This document shows positions 51,085 to 63,944 of a stretch of 64,000 nucleotides of DNA, in pieces; the stretch's first letter is position 1; each line of letters starts with the position of its first letter. The notes beneath the pieces were generated by a model that was not told where the DNA came from, made no database searches, and worked only from the letters and a program-made list of their open reading frames with translations. The position numbers and the translations under genes are program-made. Source of the DNA: Telmatactis stephensoni (Eukaryota; Cnidaria; Anthozoa; Actiniaria; Isophelliidae); NCBI GenBank assembly GCA_029948255.1, contig JALIZF010000967.1, positions 52,608 to 116,607 on the forward strand, in the 5' to 3' direction.

Positions 51085-53367
51085 ATAGAAACAGAAACAG
51101 AAACAGATTAATATACTTTTTAAAGATGACAACATGAAAACACCTTATAGCTGTAAATAAGTTTTGTGATTAATGATACTTTGGACAGTCTGTTCCCTTT
51201 AGCTGTAAACTGAATTCAATCTGATTGATTGATAGTTTTGGCTAAGTGAAGATATAATTCTTGAAGAATGTACATACCATGGCCAATTATATAATGCTCT
51301 TGCATTGTATTATGATCATGATTTTTTTCACAAAAAAGCATCGAGTTTTTGTATTACTAGTGATAAGGTATTCCTTATTTTCATCTTTCTCCTTCTTGTG
51401 AAGGAGAGCAGCAAAAGAAATATGTTTCTATAGGTGGGTACGCAATGACGTAGTTTACATGCAAAATGTCCAAATTGACAATGAATAAACATCATAAACA
51501 TTAATCGGACTTCAAACTCTACAAGATAACATCACCCTTAACAAAATCTCAAAATTTCAGGGCAAATGCTGATAAATAGCAGGCTTTTCAAAACTATAAA
51601 ATTTATAAAAAATAATTTTTATTAGTAAATATAGTAAATATTCAGTGGTGGGCAAGATGCTGCTCAACAACAAACATTTACTGTAAAATCTTACAACTTT
51701 GGTGCTCAATTTCTCTTAAAATATTAACATAACTAATGAAAGTGACTAAAGAACGCAACTAACAAAAGAGCGGACTTCCCAAGGGCTTACATGCCATTGT
51801 TAAGACCCTTGGGAGGCATCAAGTAATTTTTGCAGTTGGAATATTCATTCATTCCCATTCATTCCATAGGTCAGTTTTACCCATTTTAATTCTTATTAAT
51901 GTAACCATTTGCCTTCAAATTTTTGGAAATTGCAAATAAGCATTCTTTATATATTTGGACTCAATTATTTTGTAGCTTGAAATTTGATTTATGCAAATTA
52001 GTTAGATATAAACACAGCGTCCACCTATTCTAAAAAGTGGACAGACGTCTCTATCTGGATACATGAAATATGCTGCACACTTAAAAAAAATTAAATAGAT
52101 AATGATCTGAGTGGATATATGATAAGCAATAATACTAGATGTTGTGATGACCTCATGTCATCAATACCATGAAGTCATCATTCTCAATAGTTTTAATGAC
52201 TTTGTTGGTTGAAAGCAAAATAAATTATACATGCAAAATTTTGCCTTAAGAAAGTCTGATTGAACATTAAGTGATGGTCTTAGAGTGAAGGAAAAGAAAC
52301 CAACAATTAGAGTATCTGTTTATATAATTATGGTGGCTGATGTGATGCAAGCTATGTTGGTTACATCATTGTCAGAAGTCATATTTGTATCAAACAGTAA
52401 AACAACACATGCAAGAGATCAGGTCAACTTTTTCTGAAGTTTTGAGCATGGAGTTCCTGTGGTGGTTACTCACAGCATGATGACATAGTGGCTAGGGCCT
52501 CTACAAGGCTCTAGCCACCAAAAGGACTTAATTAACCATGTAAAACAAAGCTTGTATCACTTGCTTTGCAAAAATCAACATCTGAGTCAAGTGATTATTT
52601 TGTAGAGGTAGTCAAGTGTGTGTGAAACTGGGTAAAGTGTCCACCAATAATGTGCATAAATGCTAGTAAGAAGACTTGGACATTTTATTTTAACACAATC
52701 TGATAAGATATGTTAATTGATGGCCCTTTTGACTATAAATAACATCTCACAACTTTAAATAATATTAAATACAGGTCAAATAATATTTAAACTTGTGAGA
52801 TGTTATAAAAGGGCCATCAATTAACATACCAATCAGATTTTAATAGAAGCATGTTTTGTAATTATGTATATTTATTTATTATTTGTGTTTGTTACCATTA
52901 TTAATTTTTTCAACCAGCAAAGTCATAAGTAAAACTGTTGCAAGGGCATACTTAAAAAAATAACGTCAATTTGAGTGAGTTTTGAAGACAAGCACAATAT
53001 GTCCCACTTCTTTGAATCACTTTATTTATTATTGATACTGTTGCTTAAAGGGTAACAAGTAAGATGAGAGTATATAAATGTGATTTGACTCTATTTTCTT
53101 GACTTAACTGACATCAAGATCAGGTGACTAGGTGCATGTAACTTTTACATATTTTCAATGTCATCAATATCAACACTTTATTAGGAAATCAAGATATTAA
53201 ACTAAATAGTTCAGTCACATATAGCAACAGTTTAAATTTTCTTCTATTTTGACTGTTGCAGAACAGCAAAGTTTAAATTGAGCTTTTAAACCAAGGCAGT
53301 AATTTGAAACACAACAAAATACGATTGAGGTTTATCATTTGATATTCCCTCTGTTGCTGTAAGTATG
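51085..53367. other. Intergenic region between convergent genes
   Basis: No exon seen. It holds a (CAGAAA) triplet just after the KDZ-type stop, a possible AATAAA at about 51484, and the hairpin at 52690-52842. Confidence 0.6.
52690..52842. repeat. Hairpin MITE
   Basis: Arms of about 60-75 bp share TGTTAATTGATGGCCCTTTT and AACATCTCACAA in inverted orientation around a short AT-rich loop. Confidence 0.9.
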
Positions 53368-56300
53368 TTAATGCTCTTTGCACTCTTTGCATTGAAAAAC
53401 TTTAATCCTATAGTTATTTGTACCTGCACATTTTAAAGTGGCATGTTGCCACTGGTAACAATTATTGCATCTTATCATGCCAGATGTTTTTCTTGATGTG
53501 CATACATTACAGTGATCTTTGTCTTCATTTTTCTTTTTCCTCTTGCTGCTCCTTTCATGGCTTTTGTCATCTACTTCTGCATCTACTGCAGCTGTACTTG
53601 AAACCTTAGAAAGCCTGGCTGAAAAAGTATTTATATTTTTTATTGATATAGTCACAAAATTTAACATATCAATTGATGTCTGTGAGCTCTTTACGAATTG
53701 ATTTAATTAATTCTTCTTCTTCTGTTTGTTTGATTGATTTTTCAAAGAAATTTATACATATATTTTATATGACCTTTTTAATGGGTATTAAGTTTATATA
53801 AACATCATACCTTTTCCCTCGTTTTTCCTCTTTCTCTCTTGATTGAATTCCTCAACAGCTGCATGATCAACTTCACTAAACATTTTTGTTGCAACTTTCT
53901 TTTCCAATGCTGGATCTTCATTGAAACCTAGTTTATCATTAAATGAACACATACATTGCATGTATTTGTATTAATTGTGTTACATGGTTATAGCCACAAC
54001 AACAACAAAAAATAACTTTGAACATTACATTCCTGTCAATAATGTAGAGTATCTATTTTTTAATCAGCAATTAGAAACCACCATTACTTATCCACTAACC
54101 TGAGTAATTCATATCAGTCTTGTCTTGATCTGTAAAAAGGAAATGACTGGAGTTAGCATAATTTTTATCCATTTCATTCAGTCCGCAAATTTCCAATTCT
54201 CTATCTATAACTAGTAAATGGGAACACCAGAAAAACAAGCACATGATATATAATTTTATAACAAAAATAAACACTGAGTATTTGTTTAGGCAGTTTCTCT
54301 TTATCATTCCTCTTCCCTCTTCCAAAAACCACCAACTAAACAGGGAAGGCTATAATATTATTTCTCTTCTACTGATGACAAATCTTCAAAGAAATTTGAA
54401 ATTTACCAGCAACAATTAATCCCAATGTGTCAGTAATGGGACTTGAGGCTGTGTTCTTTTGAACCTGTGATAAAGATGTTGCTGGCTCTAATTGTTTAAT
54501 TTTATGCTGCAGGTTGTCTATCTGTATGCATAATCTGTAGCGTTCTGCAGTAAATTCTTCTTTAACTTTTACTGCGTTTTCTCTTTCCTCTACCAGCTCA
54601 TTTTTTAGCCGATTGATTATTTCTTGGTATTTCTTCTTTTCATCTGTGGTGCTACTTTTCATCTGTGGTGCTACTTCCTTTGTGACTTGGGTACTTTCAT
54701 TTGTTTGATCCTCTTCAAACCCTGGTAGTTAATAAAAAGTGTATTCTTCAATCTCCATTTGGATTCAAGTGAAGTTTCATTTTTACTGGGTATATGCTCA
54801 CTACTCCATATAGCCAAGTTAAGGTTTATAATAATTGTTTATTAAATCACTTTAAGAAGTTTCATGATGTTTGTAAAAGAAATCATATTATGCTGTTGAG
54901 TGCCATTCAGGATAAATTTGAATGAGTGCATTTTCAAAGAGTAACAAAATTATATGACCTATAGGTGAGTGCATATTAATTTAGTGCTCTTTGAAAACTC
55001 ATTAGTTCACATTTGTCCTAAGCACTTCTTTTTAAAAATAACCTTGCAATAGTTTGGACAGAAGAAAATATACTTGTATCATGTAAACAGAGTGCCTTTA
55101 AGATCAGTGAGAGGTTCTTTTGGGGAAGCAAATTACCCACTTTGGAACATGAATACTTCATTAAAACATGTATATTTTTTTATAAAAAATGATATGGATT
55201 TTTAAAACTGCAGAGCATTTTTGCAAAGAAATGTACAGTGGACCACAGGCTTACCAATCTCTGCATGAGTGGAGGGAGTAGTGTGGGCTTCCTGTGCTAT
55301 CTGAATGACTGTTAGTTTGCTTATTGAACTATGATCGAATTTCTCCTCTAGATTCTCTCTTTGACTTTTTGTGTATTTTTGTCAATAATGATAAATATCA
55401 TGAGTTAAAGATGGGTTTGTGTTGTGTATTTTGCCCTAAAAGCATCAATAATAGCGGTTTTAGGCCTTCTACTTTTGGGAGGTCATTTCATGTCACAGGC
55501 TTAGTGAAGAAAGGAGTAAAGGCAGGCATGCAGCTTCCAGCTCAAAATCCTACACCACCTCTCATTCGGACCCAAAATTTTCGTCATTTTCGTCCAGACA
55601 TTACCCCTACTCAAAGGCATTCCAAATATGCACTTCAGTTTCAAATTTCCAACGCATCCACTCCACCCCAGACGTAATCCACCAATGAGACTCGCGGAAA
55701 TTAAAATTAATGTTTTACACCTGGGGTGGAGTGGATGCGTTTGAAATTTGAAACCGAAGCGCATATTTGGAATGCCTTTGAGTAGGGGTAATGTCCGGAT
55801 CATAGGAAGACTTCAAAATCACGAATTCGCTGTCCATTTTCTCATAAATCGTTCACCAACATGACTCAAGACCTCCACCAAATCGTAGGCAGATTACCAG
55901 TTTTCTGACGGTTGTAATTTTTATGGCAAAGCTGAGGCGAAAAGGATGAAAATTTTGGGTCCGAATGAGAGGTGGTGTAGGATTTTGAGCTGGAAGCTGC
56001 ATGCCTGCCTTTACTCCTTTCTTCACTAAGCCCGTGACATGAAATGACCTCCCAAAAGTAGAAGGCCCAAAACCGCTATTATTGATGCTTTTAGGGCAAA
56101 ATACACAACACAAACCCATCTTTAACTCATGATATTTATTATTGTTGAAAAAAATACACAAAAAGTCAAAGGAAAGAGAGAATCTAGAGGAGAAATTCGA
56201 TCGTAGTTCAATAAGCAAATTAACAGTCATTCAGATAGCACAGGAAGCCCACACTACTCCCTCCACTCATGCAGAGATTGGTAAGCCTGTGAGTGGACAG

Positions 56301-59300
56301 GCATTACATGCCCAGACCCAGAGAGCCTCGTTATCGTCCTAAACACATAGTACATTTCTTTACAAAAATTCCACAAGTCTAGGATATTCAGCTTCAAAAA
56401 TTCATAACTTCCTCAGTTTAAGGGCAATCGTTACAAAACTCTGCAATTTTACTAATACTGACATGATGGATTTGACAGTGAACTTGTTTTTCAGAATAAA
56501 TCAAATATCTTACAATGTCACGCTGGTGTGATAATTAGTGTGTATTGTAAAAATTAAACAATACATAATCATGTACTTACAGCCATCAATTTGACCTAAT
56601 ATTTCCTTCTTGATGACATTCCGAGGCAGTTTCACACAGCAAACTGATTTCTTTTGCCCATGAAACAAAGACCTTGTATCAGGGTTACCCCCATCAACTT
56701 CCTTGATAAGTTGTCTTATCATCTTTTCATTTGGAACTTCCAGCCCAGCTTCTTTAATGCACTGTAGCGCTTTCGGCAGAATGAATACTAAGCAGTTAAC
56801 CTTGCCTTCTCCACTACTAACTCTTTGTCTTCCTTCGACACTTGGCCTAAACCATGTTGTTATCTACAATGAAGTGCATATAGATTAATAATAATTATAT
56901 AATAGTATTATTAATAATAATATTTTTGTAGAGTCCTGATTATTCATTGATGATGGTGGATAAAATATTTGTTAATTAATTCAAAAAACAGCAATTGGAA
57001 ATAAATTTTCAGTAACTGGATATCTTTGAATTCTTATGATTGAATGAATGAATAAATAATTGTAATCTTCCCTTTTCTTTTCTTTGTGGGCCATTTTGTA
57101 GACAAATGAGCAGGCATATAGCCATGTGTTTACAGGTGGCCCACAATAAAAATATTGAAATGTTTGCATGGTTCCAGATTAATTTTTATTTTAATACTTC
57201 TGCTACAGAGGGTTTTTTGGTTGGATATCCCCCTGCTTTGTGGAATTTCCCTTCTATATATAGGGGACTGTTCATAAAAATTCATACCACCCTAGAATTT
57301 AATTCTATGATTTCTCCACTTGGTTCCACACACCAGATGGAAAAAAATCCACAAAAGCTCAACTTACTTTTTAACAATAAATTAGTCTGCAGCTATTTAA
57401 AAAGACAGAACTAGTGACAGTTTTTGATGTACACTAGCTAAGTTAATTTAATCAGAACACAAATATATCTTACAATGCTTTACTAAGTAATCCAAGTTTT
57501 CTTTCAACACAACAAAAAGTATGGCTGCTGTATAACTCAAACTCAGCACAAAAGTTGTGTGATGTGCCATTTTGTGTTAGAATTTGATTATTTCCATAAT
57601 TATATGTGTGACAAATTTTATTTTTACCAATCACTGCAAACAGCTATAAAAACATATAATTATAGTACCTCTTTCTTGACTTGAGAGTTAACAGCTTTAA
57701 CCAGGAGAGTTAAGAAACCATCTAAAGATACTTGCACCTTCACTGTGTCATCATATAATGAACGGACATATGGAAAGAACTTTGATACTAAATAGCTATC
57801 AAAGTTTTCCATACTCAGTATGTTATTATCTTGCAAGCTACCTTCTTCCCAATCTCTATCAATTAGAGATATCAACTGAAAGGAAAAAATATATATATAT
57901 ATATAAATTGAATGCCAATGAAATTTATTACAAAGTCAGGGTTCCCACTCTCCTGGTAAAACAAAATTCCCTGACTTTTCTCTGAGTTTTTACTGACCAA
58001 ACTCCCATATTCCACTGACAATTTCTATTCCTGTCTTGATATCAGTCTATGAAATTAAGCGGTTAAGGTTTGTGGAATTCCAAAGCCAAGCTGCTAAAAG
58101 GGTTTGACTTTTTCAACATAAAATTCCCTGACTTTTCACTGACTTTTGTAACATTTTGACAATTTCCCTGACCAAATACAAATTCCCTGGCACTTTCCTG
58201 ACCTTGAAAACTTTTAGAAATTCCCTGACTTTTCAAGGTCAGTGGGAACCCTGAAAGTTGGGAGAGATTAGAAGAGAAATGCCAGGTGTATTACTTCTTT
58301 GCATATTGCATGTTATTCAAGATGTTAATTCGGTAGCTCAGGTGACTAATTATTATTAAGTACTTCTTTGAGTGTGTGTTACGTCACAATGGGCAAAAAA
58401 GGTGGTTTTTGAAAAAAATTCAAAAGTTAATATCTTAATTGAACTGAATAATGATATCCAAGATATTTTTTCAGCTATATACAGTGTATATCTCTGGTTT
58501 TATGTGCCCTGTCAGATGCACTGAATTAGTTTGCTAATATTAATAATAATACATTAACTGATATTACATGATAGCCATAAATTTTGAATTAAGCTGTACA
58601 ATGGAGAAAAAATAGAAGTTTTACAATTTTTAGTGTGAATTACCTCATGGGCGAATAGCCTATATACTGAATATATTTCTGCAAGGCGTGATGGGAGTTC
58701 TTGTAAGTTCAACTTGCAAAACATCATATGCTCTGCAATAGTTTCATCACTCAGTTTATCACCAAGCATAATGACATCTTTCAGGCAACTTGTGTTTGCA
58801 AGATTATAAACAGATCTTCTGGAGTCAATAAATGATGAAGCATTTTCCAGTTTAGTGACTTTTTCAAACCACACTGGTGTTGTTCTTTCAAATGACCTAC
58901 ACAATAAATTAAAAGGTGGATTATTGTACAGTTGTAAAAAGTATTAACTTGATGAGAACCTGTTCCTGGTTGGGGTCTTATTTTTAAACCAGTGCTTTTG
59001 GAGAAAAACTATTGTATACCTCAATCTCTTATTGAAGCATTTTATTGACAAAAGGTTTTTAATCCTCATTAGATAGGACATAAAGTTATTGTCAGCAATA
59101 ATAATTATATATTTTTGTTATTCCTCATTAAAAATGGCTGCATGGGCAACAGGTGAAGGCCTGAGGCCTAGGTGTAGGAATTGTTAATTTAACCACCCCT
59201 TTAGCTTGGGGATCTTTGGTACAAAGAAATTGAAAAATAGGTAGCTTCATTTTGCAGCTATTGGTTTAGTATTACATTTTTTCCTGTCTCCTTCCCATTC

Positions 59301-62129
59301 CATCAATTCATTTAGTTGTTTTCATAATAAGTATTTGGCAGTTTGTAGCCCTCACTGCCTTTGATAGGACACATATATAATATACATCTCATGGCAAACT
59401 CAAACCTCTCACGGCAAACTCAACCTTTGCATAGCAAACTCAAACAATAACGAACAAAACCGTGTTCTGAGACCACCAGCAAATAGCATGATTATATATA
59501 ACAGATGCTGATTGGCTGGCGCATTTTTATATTCTAATGAAACTCGTGATTGGCTCTATAATCACTGCATGGTGTGTTTGTCTTTGCCATGACAACACTT
59601 CTGTTAGATTTATCGTGATTATGAAAACACAGACAGATTTTTCAATCAAAACAACCTACCAGTTAGATACAATCGATTTGCCTGCTATAAAAAGAAACTT
59701 TCAAAACATTCCAATCGAACATATTGCTAAATAATAGCCTTAGTTCACAAAACATTCTCTCAAAGAGAAATTATGAGATTGACCCTGGGTCATGCTAGCA
59801 ATAAAGTTTGTTCATAACTGGAGTCCATCAAGTTGTCAAAACATTGACACAATCAACATTAAGCAAGCCAATCACGTCGAGTCTCGTTAGAATTCAAAAC
59901 AAGCCCCAGCCAATCATCGTCTGTTATATATAATTGTGCTATTTGCTGGGGGTCTCAGAACGTAGTTTTGTTTGTTATTTCGCAGACGGACTTACTTGTT
60001 ACTTGTAATGTTACTTTCTAAGTGATGAATAAATAAATAAAATCTTGATACAACGTAACAGTCCACATGCTCACAAGGACCACCAACACTGCATGACTAA
60101 CACAGCAGAACATGCATCAAAACAAGCTCATATAAAATATTGATCTTAAATGAGTGAGCTGTTTTTAATGAGCTGCTGATATTTTGGGGAATATTTTCAG
60201 ACTCCAAGTTATTATTTGATGTCCCAATTAGCAAGAAATTTATGACCATGATACGCCGCAGGTGCAACACCAATCAATCAGTACTGCAAACTTCACAATG
60301 CTCAGCCGAATATTTGCTGTGTGATGACCCTTGTGACCTGTGTAAATTTTCGCACTCTTTCATGCAAGCCTCTCCCCTATCCCATAATTACCACAGGTAT
60401 CCCAATTATCAACTGGTTGAGTTTGGAGAGGTCTGTTTGAGTTTGCCATGCAAAGGTTGAGTTTGCCGTGAGAGGTTTGAGTTTGCCGTGAGAGGTTTGG
60501 GTTTGCCGTGACACTTGTAGCCCCTATCAGTTATCTAATGGTCTCTCCCTTCAGCTAGTAAGCGGGGTAAAGTTTGAGTTTGCCATGAGGAGTTTGAGTT
60601 TGCCGTGACACTTGTGGGCCACAGTGTAGCAATCAGATCAATAATCAAAGAAATGCCTAAAATAGTTATATTATGAAGATTAAACATGAACATTTACTCA
60701 CCTCATGTCGTCATCCATCTTAAAATTAACAGTTAACAAAAATGTTGACAGAGGCTTCTCAGAACCTCTGCCTTTTGTCTGATTTCCAATTCCATTAAAG
60801 GCAGAGACAAGTGGCTGCTTTAAACTGTTCTGGTGTGTGGGGTCATCCCAACATAATGGAACTGTTGTTTTTGCCAAGTCTGATCCAACAAACTCTCCAG
60901 ATGACTGAGAAATCACTTTGCTTCCTAACAGCATGCTGATTACTTTGAGTGCAGTTGATTTGCCACTAGATGTTGAACCAACTGCAGTTGAAACTGGACA
61001 TGAACCTAAAAATGAAATAATGACCTAAATTGTTTATTTATACATAATTATATTGAATGCTATTTCAACAGTAAAAAATTCTGATATTATTACTGTATAT
61101 GCAAGCTGTGCTTATTACTTGTTTCAAAACAATTAGTCACATATAATCTGAATCTGCTATCTTCCTGAGAATGACTAGTATGTAACTGCAATTTTAATAT
61201 AATTCATAAAGCTCTCTGAATGATCATGACGTAGTATGTTGTAAAATTCAAATGAGATTTTATTAGTTAGAATTGTGCTTTGCAAAAGCACAAAATCAGA
61301 TTCAGATTCAGGTTGACCAATGTCAAATTATTTTCTCAAATAGTGATCAGGCATGTGTGTACACCTGTTTCAAAAAACATTGAGCATGGGTAGAAATTAA
61401 TTATGTTAAAACCACGCATACCTATCTAACTTGCTTAATTATGACCATGCATATACACCAAAGAAATTAATTTGTTTATGTTAAACATCAAGACTAGACT
61501 GAAAAGAGAGTGAAGTTTTGCAACTATTATATTAGCCATAACTCCAACTCAGTCTGGTCATGTGACTTAATGTGGAGATGTACCCTCATGTGACAAACGT
61601 TTTTGAAATATGTCTGACTAATTCATATATGCATATGCATATAATATATGAAAGTCAGACAAAGCTAGGCTACGACTAACTCATTTTCAAACAATTAACT
61701 ACTGCCAGCTGGCCTTGTAGTTTTGTGTTTTTACTTTGTGGACAGCAAGGTCTTTCTGTGTGAAAAGATGCAAAAGTTGCACTGACAATAATACCTTAAT
61801 TGGCAGGGATCTTAATGCCACTAAATCATTAAAAAATTGCAGAAATTAAAATACTTACCAATAATATCAAGAACTTTATGATAATGAAATGATGCAATTC
61901 CTCCTGACAGAAGCATGACAAATTGATGGAAGTTATCGGCAAAGAAAGTCTTGCATTCCTTCATAAAGTCTGCCCAATCAAAAAGAAGTGGCAGTTTTAC
62001 CTCCACAGGGCACCCAGGGAAGTAGTTCCTTGTGTTTTTGTCTGTTAGGGCCCATGGTATAAAGGTTAGATATGGGGTCATCCATATGTATTTCCATTTA
62101 TCTTCTGAAATTATCCCATTTTTATCAAT
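53368..62129 (-). CDS. P-loop ATPase with PHD-like finger, ten exons (5' partial)
   Basis: Exons in order: 62129-61859, 61005-60702, 58896-58644, 57875-57669, 56863-56581, 55308-55255, 54721-54407, 54129-54100, 53927-53811 and 53618-53368 (TAA). All nine junctions keep frame, giving 694 residues; the first exon starts in phase 0 after an acceptor, so the N-terminus lies further right, possibly outside the window. Walker A GSTSSGKST is at residues 100-108 and a Walker-B-like VPLCWDDP at 139-146, as in helicase-like AAA+/SF3 ATPases. Coiled coil at about 470-540. The C-terminus is a C4HC3 PHD-like finger (HCNVC, MIRCNNCYQWQH, FQCKEC). I do not recognise the full architecture. The 55308 acceptor is weak and lies in an inverted duplication. 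It may be a mobile-element helicase or a host chromatin factor; evidence does not decide. Confidence 0.75.
55240..56300. repeat. 1-kb palindrome duplicating an exon
   Basis: Outer arms (about 55240-55590 and 55930-56300) are near-identical inverted copies that include the ATPase-gene exon with VIQIAQEAHTTPSTHAEIG and its donor. Inner arms (about 55597-55680 and 55715-55795) form a second inverted pair around CTGGGGTGGAGTGGATGCGT. The left copy is in sense with the gene, the right copy antisense. Confidence 0.9.
57888..57905. repeat. (AT)n microsatellite
   Basis: A short perfect AT repeat beside the acceptor of the 57875-57669 exon. Confidence 0.9.
57937..58253. mobile_element. CAGGGTTCCCAC-ended MITE
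   Basis: A 317-bp element with inverted ends CAGGGTTCCCAC...GTGGGAACCCTG, flanked by AAAGT on both sides (57932-57936 and 58254-58258). It contains several TTCCCTGACTTTTC repeats. CAGGG ends are typical of hAT elements, but those give 8-bp duplications, so the superfamily is uncertain. Confidence 0.85.
59387..60615. mobile_element. Foldback element with tandem-repeat ends
   Basis: Both ends carry arrays of a 22-bp GAGAGGTTTGAGTTTGCCGT unit in opposite orientation (59387-59450, about three units; 60410-60615, about eight). Inside the left half, 59445-59555 and 59875-59990 form another inverted pair (ATTATATATAACAGA, CAGCAAATAGCA). No open frame of note. Confidence 0.75.
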
Positions 62130-62236
62130 CTGTTAAAAAAATACCTTAAATATAATCAGACAGCTTTAACAATATAAATTATTTCATCATATGATGAAAC
62201 TTATTTAAAAATTGTTAAATTTGGCAAACACTTTAA

Positions 62237-62619
62237 GGTGGCCGGCTTGAGATTGAGTTTTTCAGTAGAGCTACCAGTCGTCTTTGAGTAAAAACTAGTT
62301 GTTCATGAGCAATCTGATAGTATATTAAGTATTGCACCCTTATCAGACAAAGATCAACCTTAATGAGTTCTAGGCTTATTCTTGAAAAATGCTCTTGTGA
62401 TCTTGTAGTTAACATCATTGCGGCCTTGATTTTTGCAGTTGAAATCTCTCATCAATGATATGTTGAAAATGCTCTCAGAATTTGATTTAATTTGCTAGAA
62501 CTAAAGGCCATGATGTAAACTACAAGATCACAAGAGCATTTTTCAAGAATAAGCCTAGAACTCATTAAAAGCAAGAATATGTAAAAAGGGGAATCTTGAA
62601 AAAACTTGATCGAGCCACC
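62237..62619. mobile_element. TTAA-flanked MITE
   Basis: Ends GGTGGC...GCCACC are flanked by TTAA (62233-62236 and 62620-62623). An internal inverted pair shares TTGAAAAATGCTCTTGTGAT between about 62350-62410 and 62518-62570. No coding capacity. Confidence 0.8.
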
Positions 62620-62623
62620 TTAA

Positions 62624-63746
62624 GGTATCAGGGTACCCCAAAGTTTCTCAAAAGGGTTGATTTTTACTTTTTTTACATTTTCTGATAGAATACACAATAA
62701 GCTATGATTTCATGAAAAAATTATTTCACTAGCGATTTTTAACAGCGAGTTATAAGCGAAAAACTTTTTTCTGGCTTAATCCCTGTCAATTATCTGTTCA
62801 CATGACACATGACACATGACAATTGACCTGTCATCAGGAGAGCTTGTCCGTGAAGAATATACTTGTCTAACTATTGAAACCTTTGTAAAAAGATTATTCA
62901 ACAAGAGCCAAAGTTCAATGGGGTCAAATTGCCTTGACTTCCCGCCGACTGTGGGAAATGTAACAAAATTTTGGTTGCCCTTTACTTCAGCTGTCATCGG
63001 GCAAGATTATGAGGTGTTATAATCCCCTTGTATCAACAAACCCACTTCTTGGCTCCAAAACACATTTTTGCATTTTTCTCGGAAGTGAATTTATGTTCAA
63101 TTGGCCATGTATTTTGAGTTCCCGGTCAAAGAGATTTTAATGGATCCATCTGAAATTTAGCAGAGGTCATCTTCGATAGTTGTTCTTTAAAAGTGTCTCT
63201 GATTTTTGATTTTTTGCTCCATTCCAAAGTTATCATCTGTTTTGTATCGGATACAGCTTTTTTGGCGGTGTTATAACTTTAGGAACGTCTAAGAGAACAA
63301 CGGGGCAACTAATCAAAAATCTGAGACACACTTTTGACAAGTGATATCTCATTATCTCAGAAAGGTAGTAAACATTGTTCGGATCAATATTGATTGACCG
63401 GGAACTCTGCGAAGACACCTCTGTAAAAATTTGAATAATTCCCTCTAACCTAAAAGGAAAAAATTATTTTACGATAAAAATAATAGAAATAGTTTCTACA
63501 TTTATTCAGCTTTCTAAAAATGTTTATAACATAGCTACAATCTTACGTGCGCTCTGATTGGCCAGAAAGCTATGAACTATTTGCCCATGGGCTGCACTGT
63601 GCGCGCACAATCTTCGTCATCGTCTTTTTCAAATTGCTCGTTTTTAAGATGACGACACATATAACGCACGCTCAGATTGGCTGAAAATCTATGAACTATT
63701 TCCCCATGGGCTGCACGGCTCCGTTTTTAATGTTCTAGGCTCTGTT
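62624..63746. other. Spacer with repeats
   Basis: No exon linked to the ATPase gene was found. Two imperfect direct copies of CTATGAACTATTTGCCCATG-type sequence lie at about 63550-63610 and 63668-63722. Confidence 0.5.
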
Positions 63747-63944
63747 ATAAATCAATTAGACAACAGAAAGCCACTGCCCATTGCGTTATAGACGCACTTG
63801 AGAAAATATAAAGAACTCTTAACAAACTAGAGTCGCACTCGGCTATGCCTCGTGCCACTCTTACATTTGTTAATCGTTCTTTATATTTTCTCTCGTGCGT
63901 CTATAACATCATGGGTGCGCAGCTTTCTGTTGTCTAATTGATAA
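63747..63944. repeat. Hairpin MITE
   Basis: Arms of about 85 bp share CAATTAGACAACAGAAAGC, GTTATAGACGCAC and GAAAATATAAAGAAC in inverted orientation, with a central GCACTCGGCTATGCCTCGTGC loop-stem. Confidence 0.9.

Noticed and set aside
56142..56342. Plus-strand gene encoding the STHAEIG segment
   Set aside because: It is the antisense-oriented copy of an exon within an inverted duplication, with no continuation.
62776..63022. Overlapping open frames on both strands as a further exon of the ATPase gene
   Set aside because: No suitable acceptor and donor, no recognisable motif, and open frames on both strands suggest chance.
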